DNA of 39,865 nucleotides, from positions 1-39,865 of IMG/VR virus record IMGVR_UViG_3300035698_019908; one strand, given 5' to 3'. The position numbers and the translations under genes are program-made. This DNA comes from a virus. Of this stretch, positions 7,664-14,454 are shown piece by piece. The stretch's first letter is position 1, and each line of letters opens with the position of its first letter. The notes beneath the pieces were generated by a model, which had not been told where the DNA came from, searched no databases, and saw nothing but the letters and a program-made list of their open reading frames with translations.

Positions 7664-7676
7664 TTGAAGTAACCTT

Positions 7677-7716
7677 AATTATATGGTACTATACAAAATG
7701 TATAGGCCATATAATT
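7677..7716 (+). terminator. Long hairpin downstream of the capsid gene
   Basis: AATTATATGG pairs perfectly with CCATATAATT, and inside it CTATACA pairs with TGTATAG around an AAA loop, with only a small TA/G interruption. That gives about 17 pairs beginning 13 bases after the capsid stop. It could end or slow transcription of the highly expressed capsid message or protect its 3' end from exonucleases. No U-tract follows directly, which favours a stabilising role or processing site. Confidence 0.5.
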
Positions 7717-7753
7717 ATAAATCTATTTATTTATTATATTATATATGAGTGAA

Positions 7754-7779
7754 AAAAGAATACTATATCTAATTCTTTT
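7754..7779 (+). terminator. AT-rich inverted repeat before the fibre block
   Basis: AAAAGAAT (7754-7761) pairs with ATTCTTTT (7772-7779) around a ten-base loop, ending in a T-rich arm. It lies between the capsid hairpin and the next TATA box, so it may complete termination of the head operon. Low sequence complexity makes this weak. Confidence 0.3.
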
Positions 7780-7787
7780 ATTAAAAA

Positions 7788-7800
7788 ATTATATTTAAAT
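7788..7800 (+). promoter_or_regulatory. TATA box for the fibre block
   Basis: ATTATATTTAAAT lies 23-35 bases before the ATG at 7823, which has no Shine-Dalgarno. TTTATATATTATT directly precedes the ATG. The arrangement suggests a leaderless transcript starting at or near the ATG and covering the 7823-8402 genes. Confidence 0.65.
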
Positions 7801-7822
7801 AATCGCAAATTTATATATTATT

Positions 7823-8188
7823 ATGGAAGGAAATATACTTGAAATATCTTTAAAATCTTTTATTAATTTTTATCGAGGGATATTAACATCACAAGATAGT
7901 AATAAACCATGGTTTTTTAAAGAAGATGAAATTAAATTTACACTTATTATTCCAGAAACTCCATTAATTATTATGATTAATGTACAAAAATCTGAAATTA
8001 TTGATGCTTCTCCAGATGTTGAAAAATTAAATTATGAAGAAATAATACAAAAATGGATGGAAGAAAATTTAAATAGAGCAATTCCTTTTGAATCATTTAA
8101 TCAAAAAGAAGAAATATTACCAGAAATTATTAATGAATCAATTGAAAATATAAGTGGTGTTGAAGATGACAGTTTACCAATCAACTAA
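7823..8188 (+). CDS. Hypothetical protein, 121 residues, first gene of fibre block
   Basis: Leaderless gene directly downstream of a strong TATA box. The N-terminal half looks like a small alpha/beta domain (FKEDEIKFTLIIPETPLIIMINVQ, about 34-57). The C-terminal half is acidic and helical. No signal peptide or membrane segment is evident, and no family is recognised. It overlaps the next gene by about 23 bases. Its place between capsid and fibre genes suggests a virion-associated or fibre-assembly protein, but this is positional inference only. Confidence 0.7.
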   Translation: MEGNILEISLKSFINFYRGILTSQDSNKPWFFKEDEIKFTLIIPETPLIIMINVQKSEIIDASPDVEKLNYEEIIQKWMEENLNRAIPFESFNQKEEILPEIINESIENISGVEDDSLPIN

Positions 8189-8396
8189 TTTAGCAATGCG
8201 AATGGAATATGATTCAAATAATAATGCTATATATGTTGCTGAAGGAAAACCTGGGGCTAATGATGCTTCAATAGCATGGAGAATAAAAAAAATTACTTAT
8301 GATGTTAATAACAACGCAACACATATAAAATGGGCGTCAGGAACACCTAAGTTTAATAAAAGTTGGGATGATAGAACAACATATACATATAGTTGA
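8166..8396 (+). CDS. Small beta-rich virion-type protein
   Basis: 76 residues from ATG 8166, chosen because GGTG lies about eight bases upstream; in-frame GTG codons at 8154 and 8157 are less likely. The sequence MEYDSNNNAIYVAEGKPGANDASIAWRIKKITYDVNNNATHIKWASGTPKFNKSWDDRTTYTY consists of short strands and turns. It resembles the small beta-sandwich proteins often coded next to tail fibres in environmental tailed-virus genomes. It contains no cysteine or membrane helix. A fibre-attachment or decoration role is inferred from context. Six bases separate its stop from the large fibre protein. Confidence 0.6.
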   Translation: MTVYQSTNLAMRMEYDSNNNAIYVAEGKPGANDASIAWRIKKITYDVNNNATHIKWASGTPKFNKSWDDRTTYTYS

Positions 8397-8401
8397 TTAT
8401 T

Positions 8402-11400
8402 ATGAGTAAACAACAAGTATTTAATCCTGTTTCAAATAGTTTTGATTTTATAAATAATATTTCAAATCCAATAATATATAAAGGAGCAATAACAATTGCT
8501 TCTGATTTTCCAACATCCACAGAAGTACAAATAGGTTGGTTTTATAGAATACTTGCTGATGTTACAGACAATGATGCATCAAAAACAAACACTGGGCAAG
8601 TCTTTTCTTTAGGAGATGAAATTGTTTGGAATGGAACTTCTTGGGATAATCTTGGAAGTGTATTTCCTCCACACAATGAATTATCTAATCTTGATTATGC
8701 TTCTGCTGGTCACATTGGTTTTGAACCTACTGTAACAAAAGGGGATTTAACAGAATCTATTAGTGATGTTTTAACTGTTACTGGTGGAACAAATGCTGTA
8801 ATTGGTGGAGGTTTAACTATTGAGGTTGACCAAGCTGATACAAGCAATGATGGTTATTTGAGCTCTACAGATTGGGATACTTTTAATGATAAAGAACCTA
8901 CTGTTGCTAAAGGTGATTTGACTGCAGGAAGCACAAAGATTAGTATTGGTGGAACAGGAATTGGGGCTTTAATTGGAAGTGGTGCAACTATTGATGTTGA
9001 TGAGTCAAAATTAAGTCATACCAATATTGCTGATATTGGTAGCAATACTCATGCTCAAATTGATACTTTTATTGGAACTACGGTTCCTGGAACTTATGTT
9101 CCTTATACTGGAGCTACTACTAATGTTGATTTTAATTTAAAACATATTTCTAATATTGCTACTATTTCTGTAGAAAACGCTGGAACAGGTAATGGTTTGG
9201 TTATAGACCAGAATGGAAATGGGGTTGCTTTAGAAATTGATTCTGAAGCTATTACTAAAAGAAGTATAGGAATTGAAGCTCAAAATACTAGTTCTCAAAC
9301 TGTTTGGATTAGAAATAATGCTATTGCAACTGATTCTGTTATGCAATTAGTTCAAGACAATGCTTCTAGTACAGGTATTGCGTTAGAAATTACTAATGTT
9401 GGAACAGGTAATGGTTTGGTTATAGACCAGAATGGAAATGGGGTTGCTTTAGAAATTGATTCTGAAGCTACTAGTGCAAAAGTTGTATCAATAACTGCTG
9501 CAAATACTGAAGATAATGTTTTTTATTTAAATAATGAAGGTGAGCAAACCAGCGATTCTTTAATGTTTTTAAGACAAAATAATGCTAGTTCAACTGCACC
9601 AACTTTGAGTATTGTTAATAATGGTACAGGCAATGCTATTTCTTGTAATGGAAAATTTAATCAAGTTGATGGAGATTTTCAATTCAATGGAAATAATGTT
9701 GGAACTCAAAGATACTTTTATGTGACAAGAAATTCTGCAGTTAATGAATCTTTAAGAATTCATGTTGATGATGGAGGGGCATATTTTAGAAGTATTCAAG
9801 ATGAAGTTGGTGCTGGTGGATTTATTTTTGAATCTGAAAGAACTGGTGGAATAGCTTATGATTTCAAAATAGATGTGGAAGGAACTCCAGTTAGCCCTTT
9901 TATTATTAATGGAATTGGAACCATTCAAGCTTTAAATGGTGGAGCAATTAATGAGTTCAGCACAGACACTACTCTTGCTGGTGATTCTGATTTGGCTGTT
10001 CCTACTGAAAAAGCTGTTAAGACTTATGTTGATACTCAATTAACTGCTGAAGACCTTGATTTTGCTGGAGACACCGGCACTGGTTCAGTTGATTTGGATT
10101 CTCAATCATTTACTATTAATGGAACTGCTAATGAGATTGAAACCAGTGCTAGCAATCAAGCTTTGATTGTTGGTATTCCTGCTAATTCTCAATTAAGTAT
10201 TGCTAAAATAACTAATCTTACAAGTAATGGTTTCGCAAAGACAAGTGGTTCAGATGGAACTCTTAGTGTAGATACAAATACTTATTTAACTACTGGAGAT
10301 GCTGCTACTACTTATTTGAAGCTTGATGCGAGTAATGGTCCATTAACAGGGGTATTAGGAGGAACAGGGTTTGTTGCTGGGAAATCAAGTTTGACTTATT
10401 CTGGTTTTCAGATTGAAACTTATGCTGATGATGGTTCTTGGATTGGAATGATAGTGAATCAGCAAGGTACTGGGGAAGCTAATCTTCATATTCGTAGGTA
10501 TACTTTTGATTATCAATGGTCGCTTGGTGCTTCTAATAACTTAATTTTTGAGGTTGATGATACAGAAGTTTATGAAGTAGATAATTCTTCAAAGTATACG
10601 ATTTATAAGTATCCTGTGCAATTTAATGATTATGGTAAAATTTATTTAGGTTCTCAAAAAGATGCTTCGATTAATTTTGATGCTACGAACTTAGTTATTA
10701 ATGGAAGAGAAAATGGTTCGGGAAATATTAGTATTCCTGATAGCAAAGTTGCGATTGGTTCTAATGCTATTTTTGATTCTGCTTTAGGAGTGTATCATGT
10801 TAATTGGGGTTATGTGAGTGATATTGCTACGTTTAATAATCATACTACTGATTCTGGTTCAGGTACTCAGATTACTATTGCGAATACGACTAATGTTGCT
10901 TCTAATACGAATGGTTTGACAAAATTGTTGAGTGTTCGTCAGGCTGATGGTTCGAATGATTTTAGTATTCTTAATTCAGAAGGTGGAGGTTCAGCTCCTG
11001 TGAGTGTTTTTGGTGTTGATGGTTCTACGAAAGCAATTACTATTTATGGTAAATTGAATTTTACTCAAACAGATGGAAATGAATACATTGATTCATTAGC
11101 TGATGGTTACTTGGATATTGGTGCTACTACAAGTATTAGAATGAAAAGTATTGTTCAATTAGAAGATGCTTTATATTTTACTCAAACAGATGGGAACGAG
11201 TATATTGATAGTCTTGCTGATGGTTACTTAGATTTGGGAGCTACTACTGGAATAAGACTTAATGGTCCTTTGACTAGAGTTACAGGGGACTTGTATGTTG
11301 GAAATAATGTAGATGTAGACCCTGCGATTGTTTTTGATGGAGATTCTAATGATGGACAAATAAGTTATTCTGAGGATGATGATCCTTACTTTGTTTTTTC

Positions 11401-12007
11401 TGACCCAATCTCGCTTATTTCTAATACTTTGCTTGGAACTCCTGTTGCGGGAACTTTAGAGTTTTATGCTGGTAAGTTTTGTATAACAAATGTTGCGCAT
11501 CAGAGAGCAATTGATAGAACAAGTGATGTTGCGGTTTCAACTGTTACTGTTGCTAACACTAATACTGAAACTCTTTTGTGGTATGCTGTGATGGATGCTG
11601 ATAGTTTGGTTGCTGGTAATGTGTTTAAGTTTCATGCTGATGGAATTGTTCAAAATGATGGGCCTGCTGCAACAGAAGAAGTTACTCTAAGGGTAAGAGT
11701 TGGGGGTAGTGGTGGTGGAGCATTAGATGGGACTATTGTTGCAACTTTAAATCCAACTACTAGGGCTATTGCTGCTGGTTCATTCTGGCATATTGATGCT
11801 AATGCTACTCAGAGAACTCTTGGAGCATCTGGTTCAAGGGCTGTTCATATTGATTTAGAAATTGATGGTGTTGCTGCTGAAATTATTGGGATTGCGACTA
11901 TTAATACTACTAATAGGATGGATGTGGTTGTTTCTGCTGAGTGGGCTAGTGCTGATGCAAATAACACTATTAGTTTGTATCAAGGTTTTATGGAGTATAA
12001 GAATTAA
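8402..12007 (+). CDS. Large fibre or adhesin protein with internal repeats
   Basis: 1201 residues from ATG 8402; a TTG at 8393 overlaps the upstream stop and is less likely. The N-terminal region (to about 120) has a beta domain with ADVTDNDASKTNTGQVFSLGDEIVWNGTSWDNLG, typical of phage fibre N termini. Next come collagen-like but beta-type repeats (STDWDTFNDKEPTVAKGDLT), repeated GTGNGLVIDQNGNGVALEID blocks, and two copies of FTQTDGNEYIDSLADGYLD. The last 200 residues form a distinct beta-sandwich-like domain (about 1000-1201). The repeat style is that of elongated trimeric fibres. There is no signal peptide, so it is assembled inside the cell into the virion and probably binds the host surface. 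A perfect 71-base duplication lies at 9181/9400. Confidence 0.8.
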   Translation: MSKQQVFNPVSNSFDFINNISNPIIYKGAITIASDFPTSTEVQIGWFYRILADVTDNDASKTNTGQVFSLGDEIVWNGTSWDNLGSVFPPHNELSNLDYASAGHIGFEPTVTKGDLTESISDVLTVTGGTNAVIGGGLTIEVDQADTSNDGYLSSTDWDTFNDKEPTVAKGDLTAGSTKISIGGTGIGALIGSGATIDVDESKLSHTNIADIGSNTHAQIDTFIGTTVPGTYVPYTGATTNVDFNLKHISNIATISVENAGTGNGLVIDQNGNGVALEIDSEAITKRSIGIEAQNTSSQTVWIRNNAIATDSVMQLVQDNASSTGIALEITNVGTGNGLVIDQNGNGVALEIDSEATSAKVVSITAANTEDNVFYLNNEGEQTSDSLMFLRQNNASSTAPTLSIVNNGTGNAISCNGKFNQVDGDFQFNGNNVGTQRYFYVTRNSAVNESLRIHVDDGGAYFRSIQDEVGAGGFIFESERTGGIAYDFKIDVEGTPVSPFIINGIGTIQALNGGAINEFSTDTTLAGDSDLAVPTEKAVKTYVDTQLTAEDLDFAGDTGTGSVDLDSQSFTINGTANEIETSASNQALIVGIPANSQLSIAKITNLTSNGFAKTSGSDGTLSVDTNTYLTTGDAATTYLKLDASNGPLTGVLGGTGFVAGKSSLTYSGFQIETYADDGSWIGMIVNQQGTGEANLHIRRYTFDYQWSLGASNNLIFEVDDTEVYEVDNSSKYTIYKYPVQFNDYGKIYLGSQKDASINFDATNLVINGRENGSGNISIPDSKVAIGSNAIFDSALGVYHVNWGYVSDIATFNNHTTDSGSGTQITIANTTNVASNTNGLTKLLSVRQADGSNDFSILNSEGGGSAPVSVFGVDGSTKAITIYGKLNFTQTDGNEYIDSLADGYLDIGATTSIRMKSIVQLEDALYFTQTDGNEYIDSLADGYLDLGATTGIRLNGPLTRVTGDLYVGNNVDVDPAIVFDGDSNDGQISYSEDDDPYFVFSDPISLISNTLLGTPVAGTLEFYAGKFCITNVAHQRAIDRTSDVAVSTVTVANTNTETLLWYAVMDADSLVAGNVFKFHADGIVQNDGPAATEEVTLRVRVGGSGGGALDGTIVATLNPTTRAIAAGSFWHIDANATQRTLGASGSRAVHIDLEIDGVAAEIIGIATINTTNRMDVVVSAEWASADANNTISLYQGFMEYKN
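9181..9251 (+). repeat. Perfect 71-base direct repeat, copy 1
   Basis: Identical to 9400-9470. The copies are 219 bases apart (73 codons) and in frame. They encode GTGNGLVIDQNGNGVALEID plus flanking residues within the large fibre gene. Confidence 0.9.
9400..9470 (+). repeat. Perfect 71-base direct repeat, copy 2
   Basis: Same sequence as 9181-9251 with no mismatch, while the sequence between them has diverged. This suggests recent duplication or gene conversion. Confidence 0.9.
11060..11248 (+). repeat. Two copies of a 24-residue fibre repeat
   Basis: Copies at 11060-11131 and 11177-11248 both encode FTQTDGNEYIDSLADGYLD followed by (I/L)GATT. The DNA differs at several third positions (GAAATGAATAC versus GAACGAGTAT), so this duplication is older than the perfect 71-base one upstream. 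Confidence 0.85.
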
Positions 12008-12075
12008 TAATTAATGGAGATTATAAAATAACAATAAAGAACAAATAGATAAATTTATTACTGGAGGTAATTAAT

Positions 12076-12288
12076 ATGGTAGATGTAATTGTGAGAAGCG
12101 TTCCAGAAGGTGCGGAAGAGAAAGTGAAAGAGATGAGTTTGGTTGCTATTGAAAGGTTTTTAAAAGATAGGGATTTGGTTGTTTCTGAAAAAGTTAAGTC
12201 TAAGTTTGAGTCTGATGTGGATGCTATTAGGGTTGCTAATTTGTTTAGTAAGAAATATTGTGTTTTGAAAGATTTAGGTGGGTTATGA
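12076..12288 (+). CDS. Hypothetical protein, 70 residues
   Basis: Strong GGAGGTAATTAAT ribosome binding site before ATG 12076. The product is charged, with one likely beta strand (VDVIVRSVP) followed by two or three helices (EGAEEKVKEMSLVAIERFLKDRDLVVSEKVKSKFESDVDAIRVANLF). That resembles a small dimeric alpha/beta protein of the ribbon-helix-helix or chaperone type, but no family is recognised. A reading frame on the opposite strand is a shadow. Its place between fibre genes might fit a fibre chaperone; that is speculation from position. Confidence 0.65.
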   Translation: MVDVIVRSVPEGAEEKVKEMSLVAIERFLKDRDLVVSEKVKSKFESDVDAIRVANLFSKKYCVLKDLGGL

Positions 12289-12308
12289 TTAATAGAAAAC
12301 AATAAAAA

Positions 12309-12320
12309 ATATATTTAAAT
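12309..12320 (+). promoter_or_regulatory. TATA box for the 12357 gene group
   Basis: ATATATTTAAAT lies 37-48 bases before ATG 12357. CTATATTAATATAA lies around the expected start site near 12340, and GGTGAT at 12349-12354 serves as ribosome binding site. The mRNA therefore has a short leader, unlike the leaderless 7823 gene. Confidence 0.6.
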
Positions 12321-12356
12321 AGTATGAAAACTATATTAATATAAAAAGGTGATATA

Positions 12357-12938
12357 ATGGCAGCAGTATTTAATGTTTATTTTGATTTTGGGGGTTCAGA
12401 TAATTCTCCAGGAACAGAACAAAACACAGATGGTCTTGGACCACCTAATGTAAGATTTAAAACAGCAGATGATGCTACAATTGATGCTAATAACCCTATA
12501 CCAATTCCAGCAGCAGGAACAAATTATAGTTATTGGAAACAAATGTATATGAAATGTGCAACAGCACCAGACACACAAGTAGATAATATAAAATTTTATA
12601 CCGATGGTAGTGGATTTGGAACAGGAATTACTACAAATATTGGGGATGAATTACCAGTAAAAAATAGTGGAGCTGATACAGGTTATGATGTTGCTACAGG
12701 AACTGGCGGAACTACAGGGGATGTAATGACTGACCACACAGATATAACCGCAGTAACAGATGCATTTACTTACACTAGCGGAAGTTCAAAAACAATTAGT
12801 ATTTCAGAAGCAGGAAACATAATTGATTCTATTGGAGAAACAACAAATTATATTGTTTTACAAATGGCGATTGGAACAACAGCAAGTTCTGGAGATAAAT
12901 CAAACGAAACATTTACTTTTCAGTATGATGAGATATAA
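12357..12938 (+). CDS. Beta-rich virion surface protein
   Basis: 193 residues, GGTGAT three bases before the ATG. The sequence is rich in Thr, Gly, Ser and Asp with alternating strand patterns throughout (FNVYFDFGGSDNSPGT, SGSSKTISISEAGN, YIVLQMAIGTTASSGDKSNETFTFQYDEI). It starts with a short N terminus and has no signal peptide. It fits a jelly-roll or Ig-like decoration or fibre domain. Proteins of this type in archaeal tailed viruses are virion components. It follows its own promoter and precedes two further probable fibre-associated genes. Confidence 0.65.
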   Translation: MAAVFNVYFDFGGSDNSPGTEQNTDGLGPPNVRFKTADDATIDANNPIPIPAAGTNYSYWKQMYMKCATAPDTQVDNIKFYTDGSGFGTGITTNIGDELPVKNSGADTGYDVATGTGGTTGDVMTDHTDITAVTDAFTYTSGSSKTISISEAGNIIDSIGETTNYIVLQMAIGTTASSGDKSNETFTFQYDEI

Positions 12939-12959
12939 ATAATTAGGGGGTGCAATACA

Positions 12960-13361
12960 ATGCATTTTGATATTAATTGGAAAACAATATATAATAAAAA
13001 TAAAAAAGAACATTCTAGTTTTAACAAAGATAAATATACAGATATAGATAGGTTAGATTTGAAGGGTATTGAAGTTTATTTAAAGGATAAACTTATTTAT
13101 ACTCTTAAATTAAAAAAGAATCAAAGATTAATTATGCGTTATCGTGTTCAGCAAGACATGATGAATCCGAACAAGAATAGTTATGTGTTTTTGGTTGGTT
13201 GGCAAAAAACAGATGGTGGAAAAAATACACAAGAGATAACATATATTTATCCTGATGGTAGAATTGAGGTTTCTGGCAAATGGGACAATTCTAAAATTTT
13301 GTTTTGTGAACCAAAATTAATGCTTGAAGAAAAAGGTTTTATAAAAAAGAAAGTGATATAA
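12960..13361 (+). CDS. Hypothetical protein, 133 residues
   Basis: ATG 12960 preceded by GGGGGTG. The product is basic and looks beta-rich (LIYTLKLKKNQRLIMRYRVQQDM, NSYVFLVGWQKTDGGK, ITYIYPDGRIEVSGKWD). The last part resembles a short strand-turn-strand module seen in small fibre proteins. No family is recognised and no catalytic motif is seen. Its end GTGATATAA supplies the GTGAT ribosome binding site for the next gene, which starts one base after the stop, so the two are translationally linked and may work together. Confidence 0.65.
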   Translation: MHFDINWKTIYNKNKKEHSSFNKDKYTDIDRLDLKGIEVYLKDKLIYTLKLKKNQRLIMRYRVQQDMMNPNKNSYVFLVGWQKTDGGKNTQEITYIYPDGRIEVSGKWDNSKILFCEPKLMLEEKGFIKKKVI

Positions 13362-14453
13362 ATGTCACTTCTACTCACAGACGGATTTGAGGATGGTAAT
13401 TATACTTCAAACCCAACTTGGAGTGCTAGTGGAACTGTTTCTGTTCAATCTAGTATTAAATATGCTGGAACTTATGCAGCACAAATAGCTAATGGAAGTA
13501 GTTTAATTACAAGTATTGTTGGAGAGATTAGTGATTTTAGTTTTTGGGTATATCAAAGTTCAATTGTAGCAGGAACGGCAGTTTATGTTGGAGAATCTGC
13601 CAATTTTTATACAAATAATATTTTAATGTTTGCTTATTCTTATGCTGGAGATAAACACCATTATAAGATTAATAATGCTGGAAGTAATATTGAACTTTGT
13701 GCTGCTAGTGCAGGAACTTGGTATAAGTATAGGCTTGTTTTAAATAAAGTTGCTGATACTTTAAGTATTTATGTTTACAATACTAGTTTAAGTTTATTAG
13801 GTTCTGCAATAGATGTTGCTGTAGGGGATGTTAGTCTTTATGATGAAATTCAATTAAAAAATATTGGGAATAGTGGAACTTCTGCTTATTTTGATAATAT
13901 TGATTATGGAGAAATTAATATAAAAGAATTTTCTGTAGATTCTATTCTCCTAAAAATATCAACAAAAACATTTACTACTGATGTTTTATTAAAAAAAATA
14001 AAGAATACAAAAACATTTATTACTGATGCAATATTAGTTAATAGAAACACAAAACAATTTAGTATAGATTCTATTTTAGTTAATAGAAATATAAAAACAT
14101 TTTCGATTGATGCTCATATTATAAATCCAGTTACATTAATAGAACCTATTGATGATGTTGAAGAATCTTCTCCTGTTTATCTTGTTTTTGAATCAACTAC
14201 AGAAGGAACTTCTAAAAAACATTTTAGATTACAAGTAGATGATACAAGTTCTGCATTTGGTAGTCTTGAATTGGATTTGGATACACAAATAAGTATTACT
14301 AATTGGGAATATGATTCTACTGGAAGCGGAAATTGGGTAACATTTCCAAGTAGTGGTTTAGATGTAGCATATTTTGGAAATGATGTTAGATATAATGCTA
14401 CATTAACTGCGTCAGATAAATGGTGGAGGGTAAGAGAATTAATCTTACAATAA
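13362..14453 (+). CDS. Adhesin-like protein: jelly-roll domain plus 14-residue repeats
   Basis: 363 residues. The N-terminal region (about 3-185) begins LLLTDGFEDGNYTSNPTW and runs through strands ending FDNIDYGE, the pattern of a LamG/concanavalin-like carbohydrate-binding jelly roll. Residues about 187-257 hold five copies of a repeat near TKTFSIDSILVNRN. The C-terminal 100 residues form another beta domain (EPIDDVEESSPVYLVFEST... WWRVRELIL). The same 14-residue repeat makes up much of the next protein. It is probably a host-binding fibre component. Homology to LamG is judged by pattern only. Confidence 0.7.
   Translation: MSLLLTDGFEDGNYTSNPTWSASGTVSVQSSIKYAGTYAAQIANGSSLITSIVGEISDFSFWVYQSSIVAGTAVYVGESANFYTNNILMFAYSYAGDKHHYKINNAGSNIELCAASAGTWYKYRLVLNKVADTLSIYVYNTSLSLLGSAIDVAVGDVSLYDEIQLKNIGNSGTSAYFDNIDYGEINIKEFSVDSILLKISTKTFTTDVLLKKIKNTKTFITDAILVNRNTKQFSIDSILVNRNIKTFSIDAHIINPVTLIEPIDDVEESSPVYLVFESTTEGTSKKHFRLQVDDTSSAFGSLELDLDTQISITNWEYDSTGSGNWVTFPSSGLDVAYFGNDVRYNATLTASDKWWRVRELILQ
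13920..14132 (+). repeat. Five 14-residue coding repeats
   Basis: In-frame units IKEFSVDSILLKIS, TKTFTTDVLLKKIKN, TKTFITDAILVNRN, TKQFSIDSILVNRN and IKTFSIDAHIINPV. They are similar to the longer array at 15526-16335. Confidence 0.9.
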
Positions 14454-14454
14454 T

